This document shows positions 22,719-31,007 of a stretch of 61,950 bases of DNA, in pieces; position 1 is the stretch's first letter; each line of letters opens with the position of its first letter. Source of the DNA: a bacterium (lineage in GTDB: Bacteria; Bacteroidota; Ignavibacteria; Kapaibacteriales; UBA2268); NCBI GenBank assembly GCA_024711295.1, contig JANJTB010000038.1, forward strand, positions 1-61,950. The letters are read 5' to 3'. The position numbers and the translations under genes were made by a program. Below the pieces are notes generated by a model that saw only the letters and a list, made by a program, of their open reading frames with translations, ran no database searches and had not been told where the DNA came from.

Positions 22719-24788
22719 TTACATCACTTTTAAACTAGTGTGCTTTATTGGTAGTTTTCTAACTCTGACTCCACAGGCGTTATAAATTGCATTGCATAAC
22801 GCTGGTGAAACTGCAGGGAAACCAACTTCTCCAATTCCACCAGGGCTTTCATTACTTGGTATAACAAAAAACTCAAGCTTTGGTGCCTCTTTAATAGTCA
22901 GCCATTCGAAATCGTGGAAACCTGATTGCATTATTCTTCCATTTTTGACTGTTATTTCAGATTTAAGTGCTGTAGCCAATGCATCCATAGCCGCTCCCAT
23001 AAATTGAGCTTCAATATTACCGGGATTTATGGCTATACCACAATCAAGCACAGCGACTATTCTGTCAACCTTTAGTTCACCTGCCTTGCTCAAAGTTACT
23101 TCGACCACATGAGCAGAATAAGCACCATAACCCGCAAAACTTGCGATACCCCGACCGGAGTTTTTGGGTAGTTTTCTTGTCCATTCTGATTTTTCGGCAA
23201 CAGTCTCCAGCACTCTTCTTAGTCTTGTATCCTTAGTAATATTCAATCTGAAATCGAATGGATCAACATTCGCCAAAATTGCAAGCTCATCTATTGCAGA
23301 CTCATTTACAAAGTAAACCTGAGTATTATTGACTGCACGCCACGAACCTGTGGGGATTCCATAGTTCTTAGCAACATCTAAATTCTTTATGCCCGGCAAA
23401 TCATATTGCGGGTCAGTAGCTTTTACTGTACCCTGAGAAGCAACTTTGTGAATCCACCCTGTAACAGCACCATTTTTGTCTATACCGGTTTTTACCTTGT
23501 GAACACTCATTGGTCTGTAAAAATCATTTTTTATATCATCTTCTTTGGAATAAGTGAGCTTAACAGGGTAACCGGAGAGTTTGGATATCAATGCAGCCAT
23601 TGCTACAAAGTCGTTTCTGTGCCCTCTGCCAAAACCACCCCCCGAAAGCAATACGTTAACCTTTACATTTTCCTCACCAATACCCAAAGCTTTTGCTGCA
23701 GCACTTCTGGCTGTTTGAGGATTCTGTGTCATAGTAAAAATTTCACATTTACCATCTTTGAAATTTGCAAATGAATTCATCGGCTCCATGGTAGCATGAG
23801 CCAGGAGTGGAACTTCATAAATATGCTCAAACGATTTAACTGTGTTTGCCGGTAAATCAGGCATTTCATCAAGAAGTGATGATAGCTCATTACTGATTAT
23901 ATCACTGCCGACATTCATAATAGGTCCGTCTATCCACTCAGTTTTTATCTTATCTGCACACTTGAAAGCGTTGTATGTGCTATTCGCAACAACTGCAACA
24001 CCTTCGGGTATTGAATATGCACCGATAAATCCGTTAATTTTTCGTGCATCTAAATCATCAAATGATTTAAGTTTTCCTCCAATATGAGGCGATCTGATTA
24101 CAACAGCATATTTCATCCCCTGCAATTTAAAATCTGAACTGTAAACCGCTTTGCCGGTAACAATATCGGGATTATCAATATGCCATTTAGTCTTGCCGAT
24201 TATTTTAAATTCTTCAGGTGATTTCAGTTTGATGCTTTTAATATCAGGAATTGGAATATCTGCAACTTTTTCTATCAATTCGCCATAAGATATTTTCCTG
24301 TTTGATTGTGATTCATAAACATAACTGTTTTCGGTCCTCAACTTATTTGCTGGCACACCCCAATGTTTTGCTGCTGCTGCAACAAGCATCAATCTTACCT
24401 GAGCACCTGCTGTGCGCATCGTTTCCCAAAACACTCTGATAGATGTACTGCCACCTGTTGACTGATTTCCATACTTACTGTCACCTTCGGCATTGACCGG
24501 AAGAATTTTGTCCCAATCTGCATCAAGTTCCTCTGCTGTTATCATTGAGAGTGATGTACGAACACCCTGGCCCAACTCGGAGCGTGGTATTGTAATCAGG
24601 ATAGTATTATCTTTTCGAATCTCCAACCAGATGTTTGGAGCAATAGAAAAGGCGCCTTTCTCTTTGTCAAATTTATCTATACTTGCAAATAAATCACTTA
24701 CACCACTGATACCTGTAACAACAGCGCCTAAACCCAGAGCTGCACCAATCGTGAAATTTCTTCTTTCTAAACTTACTGAATTTTTCAT
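22719..24788 (-). CDS. Isoquinoline 1-oxidoreductase-type Mo-binding beta subunit
   Basis: This 689-residue molybdenum-binding subunit belongs to the xanthine dehydrogenase superfamily, in the periplasmic IorB/aldehyde-oxidase branch. It starts with a Tat-like signal (SLERRNFTIGAALGLGAVV). Family blocks include ITIPRSELGQGVRTSLSMITAEELD, GDSKYGNQSTGGSTSIR, LSGGGFGRGHRNDFVA, PTGSWRAVNNTQVYFVNESA and, near the C-terminus, PGGIGEVGFPAVSPALCNAI. The last contains the Glu expected to be the catalytic base. It should hydroxylate or oxidise an aldehyde or N-heterocycle with the molybdopterin cofactor. It starts 2 bases after the iron-sulfur subunit stops, so the two form an obligate pair. No dedicated cytochrome c subunit or maturation factor is adjacent. 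It is slightly shorter than some IorB proteins. The substrate cannot be predicted. Confidence 0.9.
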   Translation of the reverse strand: MKNSVSLERRNFTIGAALGLGAVVTGISGVSDLFASIDKFDKEKGAFSIAPNIWLEIRKDNTILITIPRSELGQGVRTSLSMITAEELDADWDKILPVNAEGDSKYGNQSTGGSTSIRVFWETMRTAGAQVRLMLVAAAAKHWGVPANKLRTENSYVYESQSNRKISYGELIEKVADIPIPDIKSIKLKSPEEFKIIGKTKWHIDNPDIVTGKAVYSSDFKLQGMKYAVVIRSPHIGGKLKSFDDLDARKINGFIGAYSIPEGVAVVANSTYNAFKCADKIKTEWIDGPIMNVGSDIISNELSSLLDEMPDLPANTVKSFEHIYEVPLLAHATMEPMNSFANFKDGKCEIFTMTQNPQTARSAAAKALGIGEENVKVNVLLSGGGFGRGHRNDFVAMAALISKLSGYPVKLTYSKEDDIKNDFYRPMSVHKVKTGIDKNGAVTGWIHKVASQGTVKATDPQYDLPGIKNLDVAKNYGIPTGSWRAVNNTQVYFVNESAIDELAILANVDPFDFRLNITKDTRLRRVLETVAEKSEWTRKLPKNSGRGIASFAGYGAYSAHVVEVTLSKAGELKVDRIVAVLDCGIAINPGNIEAQFMGAAMDALATALKSEITVKNGRIMQSGFHDFEWLTIKEAPKLEFFVIPSNESPGGIGEVGFPAVSPALCNAIYNACGVRVRKLPIKHTSLKVM

Positions 24789-24790
24789 TT

Positions 24791-25240
24791 TTACTCCTTG
24801 GCAGCTATTTGAATTGCCTGACGAATTTTGTTATAAGTACCACAGCGGCAAATGTTCCCAGACATCTTATCATTTATTTCACTTTCGCTCGGATTAGGAT
24901 TCTCATTCAGCAGTTCTACTGCGGTAATAATCTGACCGGGCTGGCAATAACCACATTGGGATACACCAATTTCTAGCCAGGCTTTCTGTAACTTATGCAA
25001 TCCGTTTTCGGAAAGTCCCTCGATTGTAATAATCATGTTTTTGCCACTCAACTCTCCTATTGGCGTAATACACGAACGTCGTGCCTTACCATCTATCAAT
25101 ACTGCACAAGTACCACAAAAGCCAATACCACAGCCATATTTTGCACCGGTAAGGCCTAATTCATCTCGCAATACCCATAAAAGCGGAGTATCCGATTCAG
25201 AATTGATTTCATAATATTTCGAATTTATATTTAATCTCAT
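24791..25240 (-). CDS. 2Fe-2S subunit of the Mo oxidoreductase (IorA-like)
   Basis: This 149-residue protein contains two [2Fe-2S] domains. The plant-ferredoxin-like N-terminal cluster has GAKYGCGIGFCGTCAVLIDG with a later Cys in ARRSCITP. The C-terminal helical domain has SQCGYCQPGQI and NICRCGTYNKI. All eight cluster cysteines appear present. The length is normal for IorA/CoxS/XdhC-type subunits. It passes electrons from the molybdenum site on the large subunit to an acceptor. It has no signal of its own, so export presumably occurs as a complex with the Tat-tagged large subunit, as known for this branch. It is the first gene of the two-gene unit and starts 70 bases after the sensor kinase stop. 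Confidence 0.92.
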   Translation of the reverse strand: MRLNINSKYYEINSESDTPLLWVLRDELGLTGAKYGCGIGFCGTCAVLIDGKARRSCITPIGELSGKNMIITIEGLSENGLHKLQKAWLEIGVSQCGYCQPGQIITAVELLNENPNPSESEINDKMSGNICRCGTYNKIRQAIQIAAKE

Positions 25241-25310
25241 AGCAGTTCTTATAATATTTCATTTCCAAAAAAAAAGATCAATTTCTCAATTATCGTTGTA
25301 GTCAGGTATG

Positions 25311-28300
25311 TTATCTTGTTAAATCTTTGTATTTGTTGACTAATTTCATCATAGTATCGTAATTTATAGGTTTGGCATAATAATCGTCGCAACCTGCACT
25401 CCTTATATTGTGTTCATCACCTGTTACAGCGTATGCTGTAAGAGCAATTATTGGTAGATCGGGCCTAAATTCCTTAATTTTTTTAGTTGCTTCGATGCCA
25501 TTCATTTTAGGCATTTTTATATCCATCAACACAAATGATATTTCGGGATGCTGTTCAGCTTTTTCTACAGCATCAATACCATTTCGGACATGGATATAAT
25601 CGCAGTCACATTTTTTTAGTATATATTCAAGATAATCAAAATTAATGTCATCGTCCTCGGCAGCAAGGACTAATGGCTTACCGCTTCTCTTATTGATTGT
25701 GCCCCCTGCCACCGGATTACTGTACGGGATTGTAAAAGAAATTTTGGTACCTTCTCCTTTCTCGGTATCCATTTTAATGTTACCGCCAAGAGATTTCACG
25801 AAACCGCTAACAATAGAAAGTCCCAAACCACTACCTTCGTAACCCCTGTTCAGAGCAACATCTTCCTGCATAAATGCCTCGAAAATGAGTTTCTGTTTAT
25901 CCTCGGCAATGCCTTTGCCAGTATCACTAACGAATATTTCGACAGCTCCATCAAGCAATTTCGTACCGATTGTAATCACTCCATTCTCAGTAAATTTGAT
26001 TGCATTATCCGTAAGATGCCACAGAATTTTGTGGAGCAACTCATTATCGGTATTCAGAACTATATCGTAACAATTTTCCGGGATCTGAATCTGCACTTTT
26101 AACTCACTTTTGTGACAACGCCGTTGAGATAATTCCAGAAATTCATCAAGAATCTCTGCCAGGTTTACAAAGTGCTTATGAACTTCCAGTGTTGAAGTCT
26201 GAATCAGTGAAATATCAATAAAATCGGTTATAGTTTGTATCAGTCTGTCGGTGGACTTCCGAAGATGAATAAGCAAATCTCTTCTTTCGAATTCATCCAT
26301 GTCAATATTCAGTATCAAATCACCAAACCCGATAATGCCATTGAGCGGTGTTCGTATTTCGTGCGAAATATTATTGATAAATGCTGTTTTAAGTTTGCTG
26401 CTTTCTTCAGCTTTTGTTTTAGCTACTTCCAGCTCAAAATTAGTAATTCTGAGGACTTCATTTAACTTGTAGTATTCTTCATATTGTCTTTCCATCTCAT
26501 GATTTTTGTCAATTAACTCATTTTCGTAAACTTTACGGTCCGTAACATCAAGAATAATTGCTGCAACGGCATTTATTCCGTCAAAATCAGTCCTTTGCAG
26601 AAGAATATCTGCAACATATTCTGTCAAATCTTTTCTTTGATGTGTAGTTTCAAAATGATAACTGTCAATATCCCCATCAATTAGTGGTTTCAATGTCTGA
26701 CGGAATTCTTCCTCAGCAAACTTTGGCTTAATATCAATAGGTGTCATATTTAGAATTTCACTTTTGGAATATCCAATATTTGCTAAGGCGCCTTTATTAA
26801 CATATAAAAATTTAAGAGTATTTGCATCAAATACATAGACCTCATTTACAGAGTTTTCAATAATTTCAGATAAATTCTGAATTTTGTTCAATACTTTTTT
26901 ACTTTCGGAAATATCATCTTTGATGGCAACAAAATTAGTAATTTTTCCATTTTCATCAAATATAGGAGAAATCAAACATTTAACCCAATAGACTTCGCCA
27001 TTCTTTCTTTTATTCTGCATTTCTCCTTCCCAAGTATTACCGGATAGGATTGTTTCCCATAAGTTCCGGTAAAATTCTTGACTTTGCAACCCGGACTTAA
27101 GAATTCTGGGATTTTTTCCAATTACTTCTTTTGAGGAATATCCTGTAAATTTCTCAAAGTATTTATTCACATATATTATTTCGCCATCAATGTTTGTTAT
27201 CGAAACAGATACTGAACTCATCTCGATAGCTTTGCTCAATAACCTGATTTGAGCTTCAACCTTCTTCTTTTCGGTAATGTCGTGGATAATCGAGTGTAGT
27301 CTCTCTTTGCCATCAAGTAGCACACGACTGCTGAATACCTCAACATCTACGATACTGCCGTCAGCTTTGAGGTGTTTGAACTCGAATCTGATTTTGCCCT
27401 CAATTCTCGTTCTGTTCATTTCCTTAGCAATATCATCAGGGGATAATGTATTAATATCTGTAGCTTTCATTGTTTTCAGCTGTTCGATACTCCAACCATA
27501 AAATCTTGATGCGGCATAGTTTGCATCAATAATTTTTGCATCATTAGGGTCAATAATTAATTTTACTGCAGCATGGTTATAAAACAAGTTTCTAAATTTT
27601 TCCTCACTTGCTTTAAGCTCCTTTTCCGCTTTCACTCTCTCGGTAACATCCCATACAGTTGAAATTATTTTTTTCTGCTCAATCAATGGAATACCAACCG
27701 CATTAATATATCTGGTTTCTTTGCCCTTTCTTGTAATCGGAACTTCATCCCATCGCATCTTGCTTTTATCACCGCTGCTAAGCCCTTCCAGCACCTTTTT
27801 TCTGATTTCTTCCCTGAAAGCTTCATCCTCATAAACCGCCTCCCAAAAAGCATCATCCTTGCTGAGTGCCTCTCTTGTAGTGCAGTAAATTTGTGGAAAT
27901 CTATCATTCATATAGCTGAAATTTACTGTAGGGTCAACAGAATTTACAGCAATACCAATTGGCAAATTGTCCATTACAGTCCGAATGAGTGCTTCACTCT
28001 CCCTTAACGCTCTTTCTACTCTTTTGCTCTCAGTAATAACTTCACTGTATAGAATTATCCCCCCAATACTGCCATCACTTTGATACCAAGGTCTGCATTC
28101 CCATCTTATATAATCAACACTACCATCTTCCCTGTAAAATATATCATCGTCATTGCTCAAAACATCGCCACTCAATGCTCTTTGATGAATTTCTTTCCAT
28201 CTGTCGGGGATTTCCGGGAATACTTCATAATGATTCTTGCCAATCAATTCTGTTTCTTTGAGTCGGTAGTCTGTTATATACTTTTTGCTTACAAAAATAT

Positions 28301-28916
28301 AATTCATTTTAGTATCAAATACTGCAACTCCACTTTTGTTGTGCTGAATAATATAATCCATCAACTTATTGGAATGTTCAATTTCTGCATTTGATTTTCT
28401 GAGTTTTTCATTAATTTCCTTTTTTTCAGATATATCCTGGAAGGCGCCATTTACAGAAAATATTTTACCATTCTCGTCACGAACTGCTTTCCCGATGGTC
28501 CTTACCCAAACAACTCTGCCTGAACTTGTTACTATTTGCATTTCTTCATCATAGGGTATTCCATCCTTTGCACAAGCAGTGAACACATCAGTAATCTTTT
28601 GCTTGTAATCCTGGGTATAGAAGTTAATTCCATCATTTACTTGAGGGCTGTATCCGTGAGGCATCTCATGAATATCTGCAACTTCGTCCGACCAGCTTGA
28701 TATATTCGAATCCAAATCAACACTCCAACCACCAAATTTGGCTATGTCTCCGGCAATTTTAAGCAAGTCAAAATTTCTCTCAAGTTGCTGCTTTGCATTC
28801 TGCAACTCGTTGATATCAATATTATACTTTTCATTCAAATTAATCAGCTCTGTCTCAATTTTTGAGGCATAATCCAGAAGCTCTTCTCTGCTCATTTCAT
28901 CTGTCAGCATACTCAA
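25311..28916 (-). CDS. Six-PAS hybrid sensor histidine kinase with receiver
   Basis: This 1,201-residue protein has no membrane segment, so it is a cytoplasmic sensor. In order: a coiled start (1-50); six PAS domains at roughly 55-170, 180-300, 305-435, 437-555, 560-680 and 685-805, some with PAC tails such as GAFQDISEKK; a coiled linker; HisKA with phosphoacceptor in NISHEIRTPLNG (about residue 851); HATPase with TDNAIKFTENG, DTGKGIAEDK and GSGLGLSIVSG; and a C-terminal receiver with Asp in LMDIKMPKMNG (about residue 1131) and conserved TAYA and K in YYAKPI. The receiver suggests a phosphorelay to a separate HPt protein, not seen nearby. It precedes the Mo oxidoreductase genes on the same strand with 70 bases between, so it may be cotranscribed with them. 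The ligand (redox, small molecule) is unknown. Confidence 0.9.
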   Translation of the reverse strand: MSMLTDEMSREELLDYASKIETELINLNEKYNIDINELQNAKQQLERNFDLLKIAGDIAKFGGWSVDLDSNISSWSDEVADIHEMPHGYSPQVNDGINFYTQDYKQKITDVFTACAKDGIPYDEEMQIVTSSGRVVWVRTIGKAVRDENGKIFSVNGAFQDISEKKEINEKLRKSNAEIEHSNKLMDYIIQHNKSGVAVFDTKMNYIFVSKKYITDYRLKETELIGKNHYEVFPEIPDRWKEIHQRALSGDVLSNDDDIFYREDGSVDYIRWECRPWYQSDGSIGGIILYSEVITESKRVERALRESEALIRTVMDNLPIGIAVNSVDPTVNFSYMNDRFPQIYCTTREALSKDDAFWEAVYEDEAFREEIRKKVLEGLSSGDKSKMRWDEVPITRKGKETRYINAVGIPLIEQKKIISTVWDVTERVKAEKELKASEEKFRNLFYNHAAVKLIIDPNDAKIIDANYAASRFYGWSIEQLKTMKATDINTLSPDDIAKEMNRTRIEGKIRFEFKHLKADGSIVDVEVFSSRVLLDGKERLHSIIHDITEKKKVEAQIRLLSKAIEMSSVSVSITNIDGEIIYVNKYFEKFTGYSSKEVIGKNPRILKSGLQSQEFYRNLWETILSGNTWEGEMQNKRKNGEVYWVKCLISPIFDENGKITNFVAIKDDISESKKVLNKIQNLSEIIENSVNEVYVFDANTLKFLYVNKGALANIGYSKSEILNMTPIDIKPKFAEEEFRQTLKPLIDGDIDSYHFETTHQRKDLTEYVADILLQRTDFDGINAVAAIILDVTDRKVYENELIDKNHEMERQYEEYYKLNEVLRITNFELEVAKTKAEESSKLKTAFINNISHEIRTPLNGIIGFGDLILNIDMDEFERRDLLIHLRKSTDRLIQTITDFIDISLIQTSTLEVHKHFVNLAEILDEFLELSQRRCHKSELKVQIQIPENCYDIVLNTDNELLHKILWHLTDNAIKFTENGVITIGTKLLDGAVEIFVSDTGKGIAEDKQKLIFEAFMQEDVALNRGYEGSGLGLSIVSGFVKSLGGNIKMDTEKGEGTKISFTIPYSNPVAGGTINKRSGKPLVLAAEDDDINFDYLEYILKKCDCDYIHVRNGIDAVEKAEQHPEISFVLMDIKMPKMNGIEATKKIKEFRPDLPIIALTAYAVTGDEHNIRSAGCDDYYAKPINYDTMMKLVNKYKDLTR

Positions 28917-29136
28917 CTCATTTTACTTTTGAGTAAAAATAATAATAAACTACTTTTCAAAGTCCATATTTCAACTTTCCAATATACAAATATAAACAAT
29001 CAATTATCAAGTTAAAAGTGAAAATTATGGATTTAGAGTGGAAATTGAAATTAATTATTCATTAAAATTTTTATTTGTAACAACTAATATTATATATCGT
29101 CTATATTTAAAATAATAAATTATCAAAGGAGATTTC

Positions 29137-29829
29137 ATGTTACGATTTGTTACTTTCATTGCAGTTCTTTTATTTGCAACAATAATCGGTATGTTTGCCG
29201 GAGAAATCAAAGTAAACGGCACTACTTACACCGGTGCAAAGTATAAGGTTTATGCCAATTCCGAAAACCGCTTTCTGATTGAAAATGATGGAGCAACTAT
29301 TGGCTCCGCGACTTTGCAGGGAGATGACTTTACAATAAGTCGGGAAGAGTTCAGAACTTCATCAACTAATTCCTCCGGGCTTCAGTTGTCAGCATCCACC
29401 GGGAATAAAATCTATTTGGTTATTACTCCCAAATCATCGGCAAGAGTTGGTTCAAAAGGCAGAGTTGTTATCAACCAATTCCCTGGAAATACAAAAAATG
29501 AATCTTTCCTTTTTAATTTTGATTTTGTATTAGCAGCAAACCCCGAAGTTAATTCGATAGAACTTGTTAACTCCAACATTAGAACAATTAGGACAGGCGA
29601 AATTTTTAAGATAAAAATTAAAGGAAGCGGTTTAGATAATTTAATTCTGAATCTACCTGCAAATGTAAGTGGTAAAATTATTGAAAACAACGGTAAGGAA
29701 GCAACACTTGAGTTAAAAGCAGGCAAAGGATTTAAAGGACTGGATATAAACCAAAGCATTTTTGGTATTAGCCAAAGTAAAGCGAAGCTAAATTTCAAAG
29801 CAAAACCAATTTCAATAGATGCAAAGTAG
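29137..29829 (+). CDS. Secreted protein of unknown function, 230 aa
   Basis: This gene has a good ribosome site (AAAGGAG, 9 bases before ATG). The N-terminus MLRFVTFIAVLLFATIIGMFAGE is a signal peptide. The mature part is beta-rich: GEIKVNGTTYTGAKYKVYANSE, a middle segment with LVITPKSSARVGSKGRVVINQFPGNTKN resembling the end of an Ig-like or Spy/cohesin-like strand set, and a second domain (IELVNSNIRTIRTGEIFKIKIKGSGLDNLILNLP in part) resembling an IPT/TIG-type fold. There is no C-terminal sorting domain, lipobox or cysteine. It is a single-gene unit with its own terminator. The two-domain Ig-like reading is tentative. Confidence 0.7.
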   Translation: MLRFVTFIAVLLFATIIGMFAGEIKVNGTTYTGAKYKVYANSENRFLIENDGATIGSATLQGDDFTISREEFRTSSTNSSGLQLSASTGNKIYLVITPKSSARVGSKGRVVINQFPGNTKNESFLFNFDFVLAANPEVNSIELVNSNIRTIRTGEIFKIKIKGSGLDNLILNLPANVSGKIIENNGKEATLELKAGKGFKGLDINQSIFGISQSKAKLNFKAKPISIDAK

Positions 29830-29856
29830 ATATTAACTTTTTAAATTTTTTTTATG

Positions 29857-29886
29857 AAGTGCCCGATTTTTTCTGGCACTTTTTTT
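29857..29886 (+). terminator. Rho-independent terminator
   Basis: AAGTGCC (29857-29863) and GGCACTT (29875-29881) form a perfect 7-pair stem with an 11-base loop. The T-run continues to 29886. It lies 28 bases after the stop of the 230-residue secreted protein and isolates it from the sigma-54 promoter downstream. Confidence 0.85.
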
Positions 29887-29911
29887 ATTATTTCATAAAA
29901 GAACCAATTAG

Positions 29912-29958
29912 TCGACAAAAATGTCGAATTACTTTATTAATGCGGTAGAAAATGTCGA
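29912..29958 (+). promoter_or_regulatory. Candidate enhancer sites for the NtrC-type activator
   Basis: A perfect dyad TCGACA-N4-TGTCGA occupies 29912-29927. A further TGTCGA, again preceded by AAAA, lies at 29953-29958, exactly 31 bases on, or three helical turns. They are about 92 to 138 bases upstream of the start predicted from the sigma-54 promoter, the usual zone for activator enhancers. The left arm of the second site is not conserved. Binding by the regulator encoded at 34203-35576 is inferred. Confidence 0.6.
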
Positions 29959-30023
29959 GTTATACAGCACCCTAGATTCTATCATATTTTATATCTACCT
30001 GTTATTATTACTACTTACAACTT

Positions 30024-30039
30024 TGGCACGTGCTTTGTA
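30024..30039 (+). promoter_or_regulatory. Sigma-54 promoter (-24/-12)
   Basis: TGGCACG, four bases, then TTGTA matches the sigma-54 consensus TGGCACG-N4-TTGCA except for C to T in the -12 GC. The GG and GT pairs are separated by exactly 10 bases, the invariant spacing. Transcription would start near 30050, about 66 bases before the ATG at 30116. The same strand carries a sigma-54 activator gene about 4 kb downstream. Confidence 0.8.
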
Positions 30040-30115
30040 ATACATGATTTGTACGCGTGCAAAAATTGTATAAAAAGAAAATTTTTTTTGAAATAATTTG
30101 ACAAAAGGTGAAAAA

Positions 30116-30505
30116 ATGAAAAAGTTCATGTTAGTTCTCGCAGCGGTTGTTCTTACATTATCATTGAGCAACGATCTTATGGCACAAGGTGGCAAAAATC
30201 AGAATAAGAAACAAATTCGTACAAATTTTGTTGACCTCGATGGCGATGGAATTTGCGACAATTCAAATGGAGCAGTCAAAATGAATAAGGGCGCTTCTAT
30301 GCCTGCATTTATTGATGCTGACGGTGATGGTGTTTGTGATAATGCCGGCACATCTCAGGGAAAAGGCAAACGAATTAACTTTATTGATGCAGATGGCGAT
30401 GGCGTATGCGATAATGCAGCTAATCCGGTTAAGCAAAGACTACAAGATGGAACAGGAAGTGGCTCAGGCACTCAAAACGGTCTTCGCAAGCGCGGTTCAA
30501 AATAA
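30116..30505 (+). CDS. Secreted 129-aa protein with three D-x-D-G-D-G-[IV]-C-D loops
   Basis: An in-frame TTG at 30098 lies upstream, but the ATG at 30116, preceded by AAAAGGTG, gives a proper signal peptide (MKKFMLVLAAVVLTLSLSND, cleavage likely after LMA). The mature protein holds three near-identical loops: FVDLDGDGICDN (residues 38-49), FIDADGDGVCDN (65-76) and FIDADGDGVCDN (89-100). Each has one Cys (47, 74, 98). The Asp spacing D-x-D-x-D-G is that of EF-hand, dockerin and thrombospondin type 3 calcium loops, with TSP3 closest because of the CDN ending. The tail is Gly, Ser, Lys and Arg rich and probably disordered. It is the first gene after the sigma-54 promoter. Calcium binding is predicted from the family pattern; the biological role is unknown. 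Confidence 0.82.
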   Translation: MKKFMLVLAAVVLTLSLSNDLMAQGGKNQNKKQIRTNFVDLDGDGICDNSNGAVKMNKGASMPAFIDADGDGVCDNAGTSQGKGKRINFIDADGDGVCDNAANPVKQRLQDGTGSGSGTQNGLRKRGSK

Positions 30506-30518
30506 GTTATATTAACTC

Positions 30519-30551
30519 GGAGTGGCCGAATCACAAGAATTCGGCTGCTCC
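30519..30551 (+). other. Hairpin between the two small secreted-protein genes
   Basis: GGAG-TG-GCCGAAT (30519-30531) pairs with ATTCGGC-TG-CTCC (30539-30551). This gives 11 pairs interrupted by a symmetric TG/TG internal loop, with a 7-base apical loop. No T-run follows, so it is more likely a processing or stability element that sets unequal expression of the two genes than a full terminator. Confidence 0.6.
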
Positions 30552-30578
30552 AATATTTAATTAAAAAGGAGTAGAGCA

Positions 30579-30968
30579 ATGAAAAATGTAATAATTATTG
30601 TTGGAATGTTAATACTGTTGTTTATTATGAGTGACATCTCCTATGCGCAAGCTCCAAAAGGCAATAAAGTTAAAGATACAAAAACAAACTGGATTGACCT
30701 TGATAACGATGGAATTTGCGATACGTACAACAAAAGAGTAAGAAACAAAAAAGGATTGGAGAAATCTCCTGATACAGAAAATGAAACAAATGGGAGCGCT
30801 AATCAGGGCAAAAGTGCAGGAAAAGGGAATTTCGTTGATGCTGATGGTGATGGTGTTTGTGATAATACAGGAAAACCATTTGGAATTAATCGTTCAGGAA
30901 ATGCAAACAGCGGTGCTGAGTCGGGGAAAGGTGCCAAAAGACACATGAACAGACAGGGAAAAAAGTAA
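30579..30968 (+). CDS. Secreted 129-aa paralogue with two D-rich Cys loops
   Basis: Preceded by AAAAAGGAG. The signal peptide is MKNVIIIVGMLILLFIMSDI with probable cleavage after SYA. Two loops are present: WIDLDNDGICDTY (residues 38-50) and FVDADGDGVCDNTG (85-98), each with one Cys (47 and 94). It has the same length (129) as its upstream neighbour, the same position of the first loop and the same basic Gly/Ser/Asn-rich C-terminus. The two are clearly tandem duplicates that diverged in the middle, where the second loop of the first protein is replaced by a charged linker. A hairpin separates the two genes. The single Cys per loop could allow intermolecular disulfides or metal binding, but that is inference. 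Confidence 0.82.
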   Translation: MKNVIIIVGMLILLFIMSDISYAQAPKGNKVKDTKTNWIDLDNDGICDTYNKRVRNKKGLEKSPDTENETNGSANQGKSAGKGNFVDADGDGVCDNTGKPFGINRSGNANSGAESGKGAKRHMNRQGKK

Positions 30969-31007
30969 ATCGTTATCAATGATAATATCAGTTGTTGGAC
31001 ATAAAAA

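Noticed and set aside
29860-29890. CTGGCACTTTTTTTATTA as a second sigma-54 promoter
   Set aside because: It lacks the -12 TTGC at the required spacing and is fully explained as the 3' arm and T-run of a terminator.
30312-30515. An alternative frame inside the first calcium-loop protein gene
   Set aside because: Its Met/Ala-rich translation simply mirrors the repeated GATGGCGATGG codons of the real frame.
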